Source of the DNA: Chelativorans sp. J32
Lineage (GTDB): Bacteria > Pseudomonadota > Alphaproteobacteria > Rhizobiales > Rhizobiaceae
Reading direction: 5' to 3'
DNA length: 64,000 nucleotides
NCBI RefSeq assembly: GCF_000518985.1
Contig: NZ_JAEQ01000003.1
Location: 124,001 to 188,000 of the forward strand
Positions 24,203-33,803 of this stretch are shown piece after piece; the stretch's first letter is position 1, and every line of letters starts with the position of its first letter. The notes beneath the pieces were generated by a model that was not told where the DNA came from, did not search any database, and saw only the letters and a list, made by a program, of their open reading frames with translations. A program made the position numbers and the translations under genes.

Positions 24203-25374
24203 CCGACGCCGATGCACATGGTGGCGAGCGCCAGTTTTGCGCCGCGCTCCTTCAGCTCCAGCGCGGCGGTGCCGGAAATGCGCGCGCCGGACATGCCGAG
24301 CGGGTGGCCGAGCGCAATGGCGCCGCCATTGGGATTCACATGCGCCGCATCTTCCGGAATGCCAAGCTCGCGCAGCACGGCGATACCCTGCGAAGCGAAG
24401 GCCTCGTTAAGTTCGATCACATCGAAATCGGATGGCTTCAGGCCGAGGCGGGCACAGAGCTTTTTCGTCGCCGGTGCGGGGCCGATGCCCATGATGCGCG
24501 GGGGAACGCCGGCCGTGGCGCCGCCAAGCACGCGGGCAATGGGCGTCAGCCCGTATTTGCGCGCCGCGGCCTCCGAAGCGATGATGAGGGCAGCCGCGCC
24601 GTCATTGACACCCGATGCATTGCCAGCCGTGACGGAGCCATTCTCGCGAAACGGAGTGGGAAGCTTGCCCAGCTTTTCCACCGTCGTCCCGGGGCGGGGA
24701 TGCTCGTCCTTGTCAACGATGATGGGATCAGCCTTGCGCTGGGGAATGGTGACCGGCACGATTTCCTTGGCCAGCCGTCCATTTTCCTGCGCGGCGACTG
24801 CTTTGTCCTGGCTGCGGACGGCGAAGGCATCCTGGTCGGCGCGGCTCACCTTGAAGTCTTCGGCGACGTTCTCGCCCGTTTCGGGCATCGAATCCACGCC
24901 GTACTGCTTCTTCATCAGCGGATTGACGAAGCGCCAGCCTATCGTCGTGTCGTGGATCTCCGCGTTGCGGGAAAAAGCCGTCTCGGCCTTTGGGAGAACG
25001 AACGGTGCGCGGCTCATGGATTCCACACCACCTGCAATCATCAGCTCGGCTTCGCCCGCCTTTATCGCGCGGGCGGCGGTCGCAACCGCATCCATGCCGG
25101 ATCCGCAGAGACGGTTGATGGTCGACCCCGGCACATCGACGGGCAAGCCTGCAAGCAACACAGCCATGCGGGCGACGTTGCGGTTGTCCTCGCCGGCCTG
25201 ATTGGCGCAGCCGTAGATCACATCGTCCACTGCAGCCCAATCAACCGCCGTATTGCGCTCGACCAATGCCCTTAGCGGGACGGCGGCAAGATCATCAGCG
25301 CGCACGGAAGAGAGCACACCGCCGAAGCGGCCGATCGGAGTACGGATGTAGTCGCAGATGAACGCTTCGGTCAT
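24169..25374 (-). CDS. pcaF: 3-Oxoadipyl-CoA thiolase
   Basis: A 401-residue cytoplasmic thiolase that cleaves 3-oxoadipyl-CoA to succinyl-CoA and acetyl-CoA, the last step of the beta-ketoadipate pathway. The nucleophile is C90 in NRLCGSGMDA, H357 lies in GHPLGMSG and C387 in CIGVGQG. The sequence and the pcaIJ neighbours separate it from general acetyl-CoA acetyltransferases. It follows pcaJ by 16 bp in one unit. Confidence 0.95.
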   Translation of the reverse strand: MTEAFICDYIRTPIGRFGGVLSSVRADDLAAVPLRALVERNTAVDWAAVDDVIYGCANQAGEDNRNVARMAVLLAGLPVDVPGSTINRLCGSGMDAVATAARAIKAGEAELMIAGGVESMSRAPFVLPKAETAFSRNAEIHDTTIGWRFVNPLMKKQYGVDSMPETGENVAEDFKVSRADQDAFAVRSQDKAVAAQENGRLAKEIVPVTIPQRKADPIIVDKDEHPRPGTTVEKLGKLPTPFRENGSVTAGNASGVNDGAAALIIASEAAARKYGLTPIARVLGGATAGVPPRIMGIGPAPATKKLCARLGLKPSDFDVIELNEAFASQGIAVLRELGIPEDAAHVNPNGGAIALGHPLGMSGARISGTAALELKERGAKLALATMCIGVGQGIALALERV

Positions 25375-25390
25375 ATCGGTGCTCCTGTGG

Positions 25391-26161
25391 CTACTTGCCC
25401 TTATGTGCGGCGTCGGTGCGTGCCTTGAGATCGCGCAGGGTCTTCAGTTCCAATTCCGTCGGCGGTGGCGTCTCCTCGACATTGTCGGCAAATTTCACCT
25501 GCCAGCCACAGGTCTCCTGGACCATCTCGCGAGTGACGCCGGGATGCATGGAAACGACAGTGAATTCTTTCGTTTCCGGATCCGGCTTCCAGATGGCGAG
25601 ATCGGTAATGAGAAGCGTGGGGCCTTTGGTTTCGATGCCGAGCCGTTTGCGGTGATCGCCGCCGTCGCCATGGCCGAAGGAGGTGTAGAAGTCAATCTTC
25701 TCGACCATCCCGCGCTTGGACTGCGCCATGGTGATGTAAACCTCTTGCGACGAGGTCGCGATCTCCGGCGCACCGCCGCCGCCCGGCAGGCGCGTCTTTG
25801 GCTTGTGATAGTCGCCGATGACTGTGGTGTTGATGTTGCCGTATTTGTCGAGCTGAGCGGCCCCCAGGAAGCCGATGGTGATCCGGCCGCCCTGCAGCCA
25901 GTAGCGGAACATCTCCGGGACCGAGACGGTGGTGAGCGCGGTGTCGCACAGTTCCCCATCGCCGATGGAGAGGGGCAGCACGTCCGGCGCGGTCCCGATC
26001 GTCCCCGACTCGTAGATCAGCGTGATATCGGGCGCATGGGTGAGCCGCGCCACATTGCAGGCCGCCGAGGGGGCGCCGATGCCGACGAAGCAGACGTCGC
26101 TGCTCGTTAGCGCCCGTGAGGCCGCGATGGTCATCATTTCATTGGGGGTAAAATCGCTCAT
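25391..26161 (-). CDS. pcaJ: 3-Oxoadipate CoA-transferase, subunit B
   Basis: A 256-residue subunit of the enzyme that moves CoA from succinyl-CoA to 3-oxoadipate. The catalytic glutamate is E51 in YESGTIG. The GGAPEIATSSQEVYITMAQ region is typical of the beta subunit. The start overlaps the pcaI stop by ATGA, consistent with equal production of both subunits. Confidence 0.95.
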   Translation of the reverse strand: MSDFTPNEMMTIAASRALTSSDVCFVGIGAPSAACNVARLTHAPDITLIYESGTIGTAPDVLPLSIGDGELCDTALTTVSVPEMFRYWLQGGRITIGFLGAAQLDKYGNINTTVIGDYHKPKTRLPGGGGAPEIATSSQEVYITMAQSKRGMVEKIDFYTSFGHGDGGDHRKRLGIETKGPTLLITDLAIWKPDPETKEFTVVSMHPGVTREMVQETCGWQVKFADNVEETPPPTELELKTLRDLKARTDAAHKGK

Positions 26162-27015
26162 TTCGCCACCCTCAGCTTTTCGACACGTGCGGCGAAATCC
26201 TCAGGCTTCGCCTTGATGACATTTTCTTCCATCCAAGCGCGGAACCGGTCACGGTCCGCCGCGACCTGATCCCACTCCAGATAGGAGGCATTGTCGCGAA
26301 CGTAATAACCATGCGTGTAGGACGGATGGGCACCGCCAGGAACCACGGCGATGGCCGTGATCGTCCAATGCGGCAGAATGCAGAGATTGGGGTGAGCGTC
26401 GGAGAAATCGTCGACCACCTCTTCGACCGTGACGACCGCGCGCTTGGCCGCAAGCACAGCCTCTTTCTGAATACCGATGATGCCCTCGATGAGGACATTG
26501 CCCTTCTTGTCCGCCTTCTGAGCATGAATGAAGGTGACGTCCGGCCTGACGGCAGGCACGGCAGCAAGCTTCTCACCCGTGAAGGGGCAGGTGATGCTTT
26601 TGATGTTCGGGTTGACCTCGGCAAGTCCTGCGCCGCGATAACCGCGGAAGACGGCCAGCGGCAGGCCCGCAGCCCCCGCTTCATAGGCGTTTGCCATGGC
26701 AGCGTGAGAGTGTTCTTCGATCTCCACTTCGCGCGGCCAGCCGTTCTCGACGGAATCGCGCACGCGCCGCAGGAGGCCAACGCCGGGGTTGCCAACATAG
26801 GAGAAGATCATCTTCTTCACCATGCCCATCCCGACCATCTGGTCATAGATCAGGTCTGGAGTCATGCGGACCAGGGTAAGATCCTTGAAGCCTTGGCGAA
26901 TGGCTTCATGAACCGCCGCAGTGGGGATAAGGTGGGTGAAGCCTTCAAAGGCAACGGTATCCCCATCCTTCAAATTCTCTCGTACCGCCTGCTCCAGCGG
27001 GATGAAGTGCGCCAT
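26158..27015 (-). CDS. pcaI: 3-Oxoadipate CoA-transferase, subunit A
   Basis: A 285-residue alpha subunit, partner of PcaJ. The alpha-subunit fold is recognised from the N-terminal DGDTVAFEGFTHLIPTAA, the central GNPGVGLLRR and the conserved CPFTGEKLAAVPAVRPDVTF. There are two adjacent ATGs; I chose the second (27015) because GGAGGG lies five bases upstream of it and only two from the first. It is divergent from pcaR with a dyad-rich promoter between. Confidence 0.95.
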   Translation of the reverse strand: MAHFIPLEQAVRENLKDGDTVAFEGFTHLIPTAAVHEAIRQGFKDLTLVRMTPDLIYDQMVGMGMVKKMIFSYVGNPGVGLLRRVRDSVENGWPREVEIEEHSHAAMANAYEAGAAGLPLAVFRGYRGAGLAEVNPNIKSITCPFTGEKLAAVPAVRPDVTFIHAQKADKKGNVLIEGIIGIQKEAVLAAKRAVVTVEEVVDDFSDAHPNLCILPHWTITAIAVVPGGAHPSYTHGYYVRDNASYLEWDQVAADRDRFRAWMEENVIKAKPEDFAARVEKLRVAK

Positions 27016-27030
27016 CATCGCCCTCCAGAT

Positions 27031-27065
27031 GTTCGTATTGCGAACAAAAGTTTTGTATGCGATAC
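27031..27065. promoter_or_regulatory. Putative PcaR operator between pcaI and pcaR
   Basis: Two short dyads lie in the 58-bp divergent promoter region. GTTCG-TATTG-CGAAC is at 27031-27045 and GTAT-GCG-ATAC at 27055-27065. The first resembles the GTTCGATAAT-type half-sites of PcaR/PcaU/PobR regulators. Binding by the adjacent IclR-family protein is inferred. Confidence 0.65.
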
Positions 27066-27073
27066 GTGATTAG

Positions 27074-27868
27074 ATGAACGAGCCGATTGAGTCAATGGAG
27101 CAGCGGTCTGAGCAGCGCGATCTGGTGGGGTCGCTTGCGAAGGGGCTCGGCGTGCTCGAAATCTTGGCCGGAGCACCTGCCGGGTTAAGGCTGACCGAGG
27201 TCGCCGAAGCGGCGGGTTTGACGCGAGCGGGCGCCCGCCGGCTGCTGCTCACGCTTGTTTCGGAGGGATATGCGCGGCTGGAGGGGCGACAATTCGTTCT
27301 TTCCGCCAAGCTGCTATCCCTTGGCCGGGCCTGGCTGGGCGGAGGATCCATCTGGTCTCTCGCCGAGCCTATCCTGCGCGAAGTATCCCATGCCGTGGGG
27401 GAATCCTGTTCGGCAGCGGTGCTTGAAGGGGAGGATATTGTCTATGTCGCCCGTGTGGCAGGTAGGCGGATCGTTTCCGTCTCTCTTTCAGTTGGGACAC
27501 GCCTACCAGCCTATTGCACCTCTATGGGCAGGGTGCTCCTCTCAAGCCTGGATGACGCCGAACTCGCCCGTTTTTTGAACAAGGCGACGATTCGCGCCAA
27601 TACGCCCAAGACGATGACGGACCGGCAGGCCCTTGCGGCCTGCGTGGCGGACATCCGGCGGGCAGGTTATGCCATCGTCGACGAGGAACTCGAACTCGGG
27701 TTGCGCTCGATCGCCGTACCGGTGCGCTCGCGTTCCGGGGTCGTTGTGGCAGCCGTGAACATCTCGACCCAATCGGCGCGATTTTCCTGTGACGAGATGC
27801 GTGACGCTCTCCTGCCGCCCCTGCTTGAGGCCGCGGCAAGAATCGAGGAACTCATCGCGTTTCAATAG
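27074..27868 (+). CDS. pcaR: IclR-family regulator PcaR
   Basis: A 264-residue regulator. The winged helix-turn-helix occupies about residues 18-75 (SLAKGLGVLEILAGA; LTEVAEAAGLTRAGARRLLLTL) and the IclR effector domain about 90-260, with PAYCTSMGRVLLSSL and DEELELGLRSIAVPVR. It is divergent from pcaIJF. In related bacteria PcaR activates these genes in response to 3-oxoadipate; that role is inferred here. Confidence 0.93.
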   Translation: MNEPIESMEQRSEQRDLVGSLAKGLGVLEILAGAPAGLRLTEVAEAAGLTRAGARRLLLTLVSEGYARLEGRQFVLSAKLLSLGRAWLGGGSIWSLAEPILREVSHAVGESCSAAVLEGEDIVYVARVAGRRIVSVSLSVGTRLPAYCTSMGRVLLSSLDDAELARFLNKATIRANTPKTMTDRQALAACVADIRRAGYAIVDEELELGLRSIAVPVRSRSGVVVAAVNISTQSARFSCDEMRDALLPPLLEAAARIEELIAFQ

Positions 27869-27882
27869 CGAGCCAAGCGTCC

Positions 27883-28107
27883 TCATGCGGCGCTCCTCGC
27901 GTTGTCTGGCTCCCTTGCGCCCTCCAGAACTTCACGCATCTTGCGAGCGAGGCGTTCCTGAAGCCGCGCATGCAGGATCTTTTCCCAATCAGCGTTATCG
28001 GCAGCCATCACGTGAGGCATCGACAGCAGCATGTCGATTACGGATGCCGAGTCATCGCGCGCCAGCAGCGCGTCGATTTCCGCTTCCACCTTTCTATCAA
28101 CGCTCAT
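27883..28107 (-). CDS. Conserved-looking hypothetical protein, 74 aa
   Basis: A small, mainly helical, charged protein with no membrane segment or signal peptide. It starts MSVDRKVEAEIDALLARDD and has a C-terminal arginine/glutamate-rich helix (LQERLARKMREVLEGARE). GGAGG lies six bases before the ATG at 28107, which supports translation. It is convergent with pcaR. I do not recognise the family; the shape would fit a small antitoxin or regulatory protein, but nothing supports that. Confidence 0.6.
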   Translation of the reverse strand: MSVDRKVEAEIDALLARDDSASVIDMLLSMPHVMAADNADWEKILHARLQERLARKMREVLEGAREPDNARSAA

Positions 28108-28391
28108 CCTACGCCTCCGACGTTTGGAGCCTGAATCTAGGCCATCAATCCTGTCTGGATGAAGGCGGTCAGATGAAGATTTGGCGACAAGTTTATAGTG
28201 AAATAGCCATTTTGTTTATCGCAAGTTAATAAGCAGTCACAAAAGTTTAATAAACAGCTCCGCCTTTGGTATTGACAGTGCGGGAGCTTACGCGAAATCG
28301 CTTAGATTTCGTCGGAAAACGCCTCTTCCTGTAGCGGATAAGCTTTCTATTTCTGCTGCGTAACTAAAGCATTAGGTCGTGCTCGCTGCGG
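28108..28391. other. AT-rich intergenic region, no gene seen
   Basis: This region lies upstream of the small hypothetical gene and downstream of xylA (both on the minus strand). It is clearly AT-richer than the surroundings around 28170-28270. It contains a perfect hairpin CGAAATC-GCTTA-GATTTCG at 28293-28311 without a T-run. A promoter for the 74-residue gene probably lies here; no clear -10/-35 pair can be assigned. Confidence 0.4.
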
Positions 28392-29702
28392 CTAAACGTA
28401 GCGATTTACGATATTTTCGAGTTTCTCCTGTCTGCCCGATATAGGGAGCGGATCGAGGTTTTCGCGCGCCACCCTATCTGCGATCGCCTCCAATGTGCGC
28501 TCACCCTTGAGCATGGCCTGCGCTTCGGGCTTGCTCCACCCGGCGTACCGCTCCTCCAATGGATTGCTCAGCGCATTGTCTTCAATCATGCGGGCTGCGG
28601 CCTTCAGCCCACGTGCACAGATATCCATTCCGCCGATATGGGCAGCGACAAGATCCTCCGGATCGAGCGACTGGCGCCGCAGCTTGGCATCGAAATTCGT
28701 CCCGCCGGTGGTGAAGCCGCCCGCCTGGAGGATATGGTAGTAGGCAAGCGCGGCCTCGGGCGCGTTGTTGGGGAACTGGTCCGTATCCCATCCCGACTGG
28801 TAGTCGTTCCGGTTCATGTCGATCGAGCCGAATATGCCCAGAGCAGCGGCAAGCGCGATCTCATGTTCGAAGGAGTGACCAGCAAGCAGAGCATGCCCTT
28901 GCTCGATATTCACCTTCACTTCGTTTTCGAGCCCATAGCGCTTCAGGAAGCCGTAAACCGTGCCGACATCGAAGTCATATTGATGCTTGGTTGGTTCCTG
29001 TGGCTTGGGCTCGATCAGGATCGTTCCTCTGAAGCCGATTCGGTGCTTGTAATCCACCACCATGGAGAGGAAGCGGCCGAGCTGGTCCAGCTCCCGGCCC
29101 ATATCGGTGTTGAGGAGCGTCTCGTAGCCCTCGCGCCCGCCCCAGAGCACATAGTTCTCACCGCCCATGCCCTTCGTCACGTCGATGCAGGCCTTCACCG
29201 TCGCAGCCGCATAGGCGAAGACGTCCGGATCGGGATTGGTGGCAGCACCCGCCATGAAGCGCCGGTGAGAAAAGAGATTGGCGGTGCCCCAGAGCAGCTT
29301 GACGCCGGTTTTTTCCATTTTCCGGGCGAGGTAATCCGCGATCTCGTTCAGCCGGGAAACGCTCTCGGAATAAGAGGCGCCTTCCGGGCGCACATCGGCG
29401 TCATGGAAGGTGAAATAGGGAACGCCCAGGATTTCAAAAAGCTCGAAGGCAACGTCGGCCTTGAGCTTGGCCCTTTCCATGGTCTCGCCGAACCAGGGGC
29501 GTTCGAAGGTTTGGCCGCCAAAAGGGTCGCCGCCGGGCCATACGAATGTGTGCCAGTAACAGACGGCAAAGCGCAGATGGTCTTCAAGCCGCTTTCCGAG
29601 CACGATCTCGTCGGGATTATAATGGCGGAAGGCGAGCGGGTTGTCGCTTTCCGGCCCCTCATAAGCGATCGGCCGCAGGTCGCTGAAAAATCCGGTGCTC
29701 AT
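28392..29702 (-). CDS. xylA: Xylose isomerase
   Basis: A 436-residue cytoplasmic class II enzyme that interconverts D-xylose and D-xylulose. H100 and D103 in FTFHDAD are the catalytic pair. Metal-binding glutamate and aspartate motifs follow: [22 protein letters not shown] and GSIDMNR. The start at 29702 is the ATG that overlaps the xylB stop by four bases; an upstream in-frame ATG at 29747 would lie inside xylB and has no support. It is the second gene of the xylBA unit. Confidence 0.97.
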   Translation of the reverse strand: MSTGFFSDLRPIAYEGPESDNPLAFRHYNPDEIVLGKRLEDHLRFAVCYWHTFVWPGGDPFGGQTFERPWFGETMERAKLKADVAFELFEILGVPYFTFHDADVRPEGASYSESVSRLNEIADYLARKMEKTGVKLLWGTANLFSHRRFMAGAATNPDPDVFAYAAATVKACIDVTKGMGGENYVLWGGREGYETLLNTDMGRELDQLGRFLSMVVDYKHRIGFRGTILIEPKPQEPTKHQYDFDVGTVYGFLKRYGLENEVKVNIEQGHALLAGHSFEHEIALAAALGIFGSIDMNRNDYQSGWDTDQFPNNAPEAALAYYHILQAGGFTTGGTNFDAKLRRQSLDPEDLVAAHIGGMDICARGLKAAARMIEDNALSNPLEERYAGWSKPEAQAMLKGERTLEAIADRVARENLDPLPISGRQEKLENIVNRYV

Positions 29703-31153
29703 AGTGAAACTCCTCGTATTGCGGGGTAGAGGCCGCGATAGCGGCAATAGGCATCCTCAAAAGCCGGCAGGAGCTTGGTATCTGGGTCGATCGCCGAGGA
29801 AATCTCAGGCGGGGTGCAAACGGCGATGGGATCGGCGTCTTCCGCCGCTATAAGGCCGAGGCGAGCAGCGCCGAAAGCCGCGCCGAAATCACCCTCCGCC
29901 GGAACTTCGACGGGCAGGTTCAGGGCGGTGGCGATGACCTTCAACCAATAGCCGGAGCGGGAACCGCCACCAATGGAGGTGACGCGGGAAAGCTCCGTTC
30001 CCGCCTGTCGCAGTGCTTCCAGGCTGTCACGAAAGGCGAACGCCACGCCCTCGAGAACCGCGCGGGTGAGGGCAGCGCGGTCGGTCTGGTGCGAGAGGCC
30101 GATGAAACCTCCGCGGATCACGGCGTCGTTATGCGGGGTGCGCTCGCCGGAAAGATAAGGAAGAAAGACGACGCCGGTCGGTGCTTTCAGTTCGTCGCCC
30201 AATTCGCCAGTGAGTTCGCCGGCCTTATGACCGGTGACGCCGGCCAGCCAATTGAGCGAATCAGTTGCAGACAGGATGACGCCCATCTGGTGCCATGTGC
30301 CCGGCAGGGCATGGCAAAAGGTGTGCACCGCGCTTTCGGGGTTCGGAAGATAAGCATCGTTCGAAGCAAAGAGTACGCCGGAGGTGCCAAGCGAGACGAA
30401 GGCGGCGCCCGGCTTGACCGTACCCACGCCACAGGCGGAAGCCGCGTTGTCGCCTGCACCACCTGCAATCACGACATCATGGTCCATGCCCCATTGACTG
30501 GCGAGCTCGGCGCGCAGCACGCCGGCGCGCTGGGTTCCTTCGACCAGAGCCGGCATATGCCCTTCTTCGAGCAAGGTGGCGGCCAGCAACTCCGCGGACC
30601 AGCGGCGGTTTTGCACGTCCAGCCAAGCGGTGCCTGCAGCATCCGACATTTCGGAGATATGCTCTCCGGTAAGCCATAGGCGCAGGAAATCCTTGGGCAG
30701 AAGCACCTTGGCGGTTCGAGCGAAGACTTCCGGCTCGTTGTTTCGGACCCAGTTCAGCTTCGGCGCGGTAAAGCCCGGGAAAACGATATTGCCGGTGATC
30801 CTACGAAATCGCGGATCGGCATCGAGCTCGGCTGCTTCTTTGTAGCTGCGCGTGTCGTTCCAAAGGATGGAGGGGCGAAGCGGCTTGTCGGATCTGTCGA
30901 GCAGCGTGGCGCCGTGCATCTGGCCGGAAAGCCCTATGCCTTTGACCGCGGCCATTTCGGCGGGATGGGCCACGTTCAGAGCAGCAACCGCCTCCTCCAA
31001 GGCGCGGATCCATTCCGCTGGATCCTGCTCGGACCAGCCTGGATGCGGCCGGGAAACGTCAAGAGGCGCGGTTGTGGTACCGACGATGTTCTGTTCGCCG
31101 TCGATCAACAGTGCCTTGACCCCGGAAGTGCCGAGGTCCAGCCCGAGATACAT
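29699..31153 (-). CDS. xylB: Xylulokinase
   Basis: A 484-residue FGGY-family sugar kinase that makes xylulose 5-phosphate. The N-terminal phosphate-binding motif is [15 protein letters not shown], the substrate motif [13 protein letters not shown], and the C-terminal ATP-binding domain shows [13 protein letters not shown] and [14 protein letters not shown]. It comes first in the xylBA unit, under a promoter with a 25-bp dyad. No xylose transporter or XylR lies in the window. Confidence 0.96.
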   Translation of the reverse strand: MYLGLDLGTSGVKALLIDGEQNIVGTTTAPLDVSRPHPGWSEQDPAEWIRALEEAVAALNVAHPAEMAAVKGIGLSGQMHGATLLDRSDKPLRPSILWNDTRSYKEAAELDADPRFRRITGNIVFPGFTAPKLNWVRNNEPEVFARTAKVLLPKDFLRLWLTGEHISEMSDAAGTAWLDVQNRRWSAELLAATLLEEGHMPALVEGTQRAGVLRAELASQWGMDHDVVIAGGAGDNAASACGVGTVKPGAAFVSLGTSGVLFASNDAYLPNPESAVHTFCHALPGTWHQMGVILSATDSLNWLAGVTGHKAGELTGELGDELKAPTGVVFLPYLSGERTPHNDAVIRGGFIGLSHQTDRAALTRAVLEGVAFAFRDSLEALRQAGTELSRVTSIGGGSRSGYWLKVIATALNLPVEVPAEGDFGAAFGAARLGLIAAEDADPIAVCTPPEISSAIDPDTKLLPAFEDAYCRYRGLYPAIRGVSL

Positions 31154-31196
31154 TCACTTCCTCCCGTAAGGCCGGCTGAGGATTGCCGTCGCCCTC

Positions 31197-31221
31197 ATTT
31201 ATTTCGAGTTCCGAAACAAAT
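31197..31221. promoter_or_regulatory. Operator-like dyad upstream of xylBA
   Basis: An inverted repeat with arms ATTTATTTCG (31197-31206) and CGAAACAAAT (31212-31221) around a 5-bp centre AGTTC; nine of ten arm positions are complementary. It lies 44 bp upstream of the xylB ATG. Repression by a xylose regulator (ROK- or LacI-type XylR, encoded elsewhere) is the likely role, by inference. Confidence 0.65.
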
Positions 31222-31339
31222 ACGATAACAGCCGCCGCGCGGCAATCCGTCAAGTCTCCAAAGGGCGCACAGCTTTACTTTTAAGCTGCTCGTCCCATCA
31301 GATGATGAGGTATGATTCGGTTATTACTGGTCGGAGACG

Positions 31340-32323
31340 ATGCGAATGCCTGAGGGAGCCGGTGAGGTCACCATCCTTGTTCCAGGAAAACTGCACCCCC
31401 ATGCGGTCAGCCGCATTGGTGAGCACTTCAAGGTGGTAGAACTCGAGCGTGCGGATCCGGCGCTCCTGACCGAGGAGATGAAGCAAGATATAGTTGGCAT
31501 AGCGTCTTCGGAGACGATCAGCGCAGACTTCATCGACGCTCTTCCCCGCCTTCAGATCATCGCCAATTTCGGCGTCGGCTATGACGCGGTGGATGCGGTC
31601 CACGCGGGAAAGAAGGGCGTGATGGTGACCAATACGCCCGACGTGCTGACGGAAGAGGTGGCGGACACGACCATCGGATTGCTGATCAACACAGTCCGCG
31701 AACTGCCCAAGGCAGAGGCGTATTTGCGTGCAGGCCGCTGGAGGAGCGAGGGGGCATACCCGTACACGCGCGCCACGTTGCGTGCGCGAAGTGTCGGCAT
31801 ATTCGGAATGGGGCGGATCGGCCGGGCAATCGCACGGCGCGTGGAGGCGTTCGGCTTGCCGGTGAGCTATCACAACAGGCGTGAAGTCGCAGACCTGCCC
31901 TACGCCTATTTCCCGAGCCTCCTCGCGTTGGCCGAAGCGGTGGATACGCTGATCTGCGTTGCTCCGGGAGGAGCGGGCACCGCGAAGGCTGTGAATGCCC
32001 AGGTGCTGCGGGCACTTGGGCCGAATGGTGTTTTCATAAATGTCGGGCGCGGTAGCAGCGTTGACGAGGAGGCGCTTGTGGCGGCGCTGCGCGATGGCGC
32101 GATCCTTGCTGCAGGGCTCGACGTCTTTGCGGATGAGCCCAATGTGCCGGAGGCGCTGCTGGGTTGCGAAAACGCTTGTCTGTTGCCGCATGTGGCTTCG
32201 GCCTCTGTCCATACGCGGCAGGCGATGGCGGAGCTGGTCGCTGAGAACCTCTTTGCGTGGTTCTCGCGCGGAGAGGCGCTGACCCCTGTGGCTGAGACGG
32301 TACATGTAAGAGCGAAGGCTTGA
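31340..32323 (+). CDS. D-2-hydroxyacid dehydrogenase (glyoxylate/hydroxypyruvate reductase type)
   Basis: A 327-residue NAD(P)-dependent cytoplasmic dehydrogenase. The Rossmann loop GIFGMGRIGRAIARR begins near residue 152. The catalytic arginine lies in INVGRGSSVDEEAL, the glutamate in DVFADEPNVPE and the histidine in LLPHVASASVHT. It could reduce glyoxylate or hydroxypyruvate, useful for the glyoxylate made by ureide breakdown, but the exact substrate cannot be set. It is divergent from xylBA and stands alone. Confidence 0.9.
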   Translation: MRMPEGAGEVTILVPGKLHPHAVSRIGEHFKVVELERADPALLTEEMKQDIVGIASSETISADFIDALPRLQIIANFGVGYDAVDAVHAGKKGVMVTNTPDVLTEEVADTTIGLLINTVRELPKAEAYLRAGRWRSEGAYPYTRATLRARSVGIFGMGRIGRAIARRVEAFGLPVSYHNRREVADLPYAYFPSLLALAEAVDTLICVAPGGAGTAKAVNAQVLRALGPNGVFINVGRGSSVDEEALVAALRDGAILAAGLDVFADEPNVPEALLGCENACLLPHVASASVHTRQAMAELVAENLFAWFSRGEALTPVAETVHVRAKA

Positions 32324-32411
32324 TATCGCCGTTCGAGCCACATTACGGCCAATTAGATTTTATTAACCATTGGCATTAACAATGCGAAAACGAACTGGAA
32401 AGGAGCACAGG

Positions 32412-32804
32412 ATGAAGCTGGGATTATCAGCATTTGCCCTCCTCGCTGTGCTCGGGGCCGTGCCTTTCGCCTTTCCGGACGGCGAAACCTCCGATGCGGC
32501 AGAGCGGGCAATTGAGAAGGCGAAGCAGAAAAACACGTATCAGCTGAGCGTTTCCGGAAGGGACGGCGACTGCACGGTGGTGAAGCGCGGCGAAACACAG
32601 CGCGCAGAGCTCGAACTGGAGCCCGAATGCGTGCGGATCATGCCGCGGCTTGCCGACGCACGTTACTGGCAGGAAGACGGAGCTGGCGAGGTGTCCTTCG
32701 TGGCGGCCGACGGAAGCTCGGTCATCGAGTTCTTTGCCGCGGATGGAGTGGCTTACGAATCGCTCAAGCCCATATCTCCGATCGTCGCACTGAAAGCGCA
32801 ATAG
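32412..32804 (+). CDS. Secreted small protein resembling AprI/Inh protease inhibitors
   Basis: A 130-residue protein with a Sec signal peptide (MKLGLSAFALLAVLGAVPFA). The mature part, residues about 50-130, alternates beta-strand-like stretches with YQLSVSGRDGDCTVV, LEPECVRIMPRLADARYWQ and SSVIEFFAADGVAYESL. The order cysteine-strand-cysteine-P-x-L-x(4)-W, then G-S-x-x-E-F, resembles the Inh/AprI/Omp19 beta-barrel. AGGAG lies seven bases before the ATG at 32412. No metalloprotease gene is nearby, so the family assignment is by pattern only. Confidence 0.7.
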   Translation: MKLGLSAFALLAVLGAVPFAFPDGETSDAAERAIEKAKQKNTYQLSVSGRDGDCTVVKRGETQRAELELEPECVRIMPRLADARYWQEDGAGEVSFVAADGSSVIEFFAADGVAYESLKPISPIVALKAQ

Positions 32805-32806
32805 CG

Positions 32807-33574
32807 CTATTCAGCCGCCAGTGGCCGCCGGCGCACCTCCTCATGGGCCCGCACTGCGTTGCCAAACGCTTCGAAGATCCGGCGGGAAGGGGCGTCGCTT
32901 GCCGCCCAAAATTCCGGATGCCACTGAACCCCGACGGCGAAAGCCGCGGATCCAACGACCGATACTGCCTCGATTGTTCCGTCTGGTGCCAGCGCTTCCA
33001 CCTGAAGGTTGGGCCCGAGGCGTTCTATCCCCTGCCTGTGGACTGAATTCACCGCGATTTCCCCGCCGCCGACAATATCTGCGAGGCAACTGCCCGGCTT
33101 GATTTCCACCTTCTGGCGTATCGCGAAACGCTCTTGCTGCGTCTCGCCATGGCCGCGGTGGTCCAGCATCCCGGCGCGCTCCTGTATCTCATTTGCAAGC
33201 GTGCCGCCGAGCGCGACATTCAATTCCTGAATGCCACGGCAAATGGCAAGCAGCGGTACGCCCTGCTGGATGGCTTTGCGAATGAGAGGAATGGTTGTGC
33301 CGTCGCGACGCTGGTCATAGGGGCCGCTGCTCTCGTCCGCCAGGCCTCCGTAAAGAGGCGGGTAAACATTCGATTTCGCACCTGTAAGCAGGACCCCGTC
33401 AACGGAAGCAAGGAGCCCGTCCAAATCGATCCGCTCTCCGAAGGAGGGCAGAAGAAGGGGAGTAACGCCGGCAACCGAAAGAGCCGCTTCGAGATATTGT
33501 TCGGGGGCGGCATGCCAGGTGTAATTTTCGAACTCTTTTACGTCTGTGGAGACGGCAACGAGCGGCTGGCGCAT
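32807..33574 (-). CDS. Class I glutamine-amidotransferase-like hydrolase (gamma-glutamyl-GABA hydrolase type)
   Basis: A 255-residue cytoplasmic hydrolase. The nucleophile is C112 in LAICRGIQELNVALGG, and the histidine-glutamate pair is in GVQWHPEFWA near residue 219. The family (peptidase C26) frees glutamate from gamma-glutamylated amines such as gamma-glutamyl-GABA. No other putrescine-pathway gene is present, so the substrate is open. It is convergent with the secreted protein gene and divergent from the TRAP binding-protein gene. Confidence 0.88.
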   Translation of the reverse strand: MRQPLVAVSTDVKEFENYTWHAAPEQYLEAALSVAGVTPLLLPSFGERIDLDGLLASVDGVLLTGAKSNVYPPLYGGLADESSGPYDQRRDGTTIPLIRKAIQQGVPLLAICRGIQELNVALGGTLANEIQERAGMLDHRGHGETQQERFAIRQKVEIKPGSCLADIVGGGEIAVNSVHRQGIERLGPNLQVEALAPDGTIEAVSVVGSAAFAVGVQWHPEFWAASDAPSRRIFEAFGNAVRAHEEVRRRPLAAE

Positions 33575-33803
33575 TGAGCTTTCCTTGGGGGGCTGTTGGA
33601 GATTATGTAAGCTCCCTTTTCCCGCAGTTCAAACCGGTCGCGCTTGTTTTTCAACGGCGTGTTTACCAACCAAAGGAGCAGGTCTGAAAACTGGACACGC
33701 CGGCCATCGCGTGTATTGATAGCCGATCGGTAATCGGGGGGAGGCTCGGCTGCCATCGCGCTCGATATCCGTTCATTTCGATCCTCAATATGGGAGGTAT
33801 TTC

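Noticed and set aside
28293-28311. Perfect hairpin CGAAATC-GCTTA-GATTTCG
   Set aside because: There is no T-run on either strand, so it is not a terminator; no RNA gene could be supported around it.
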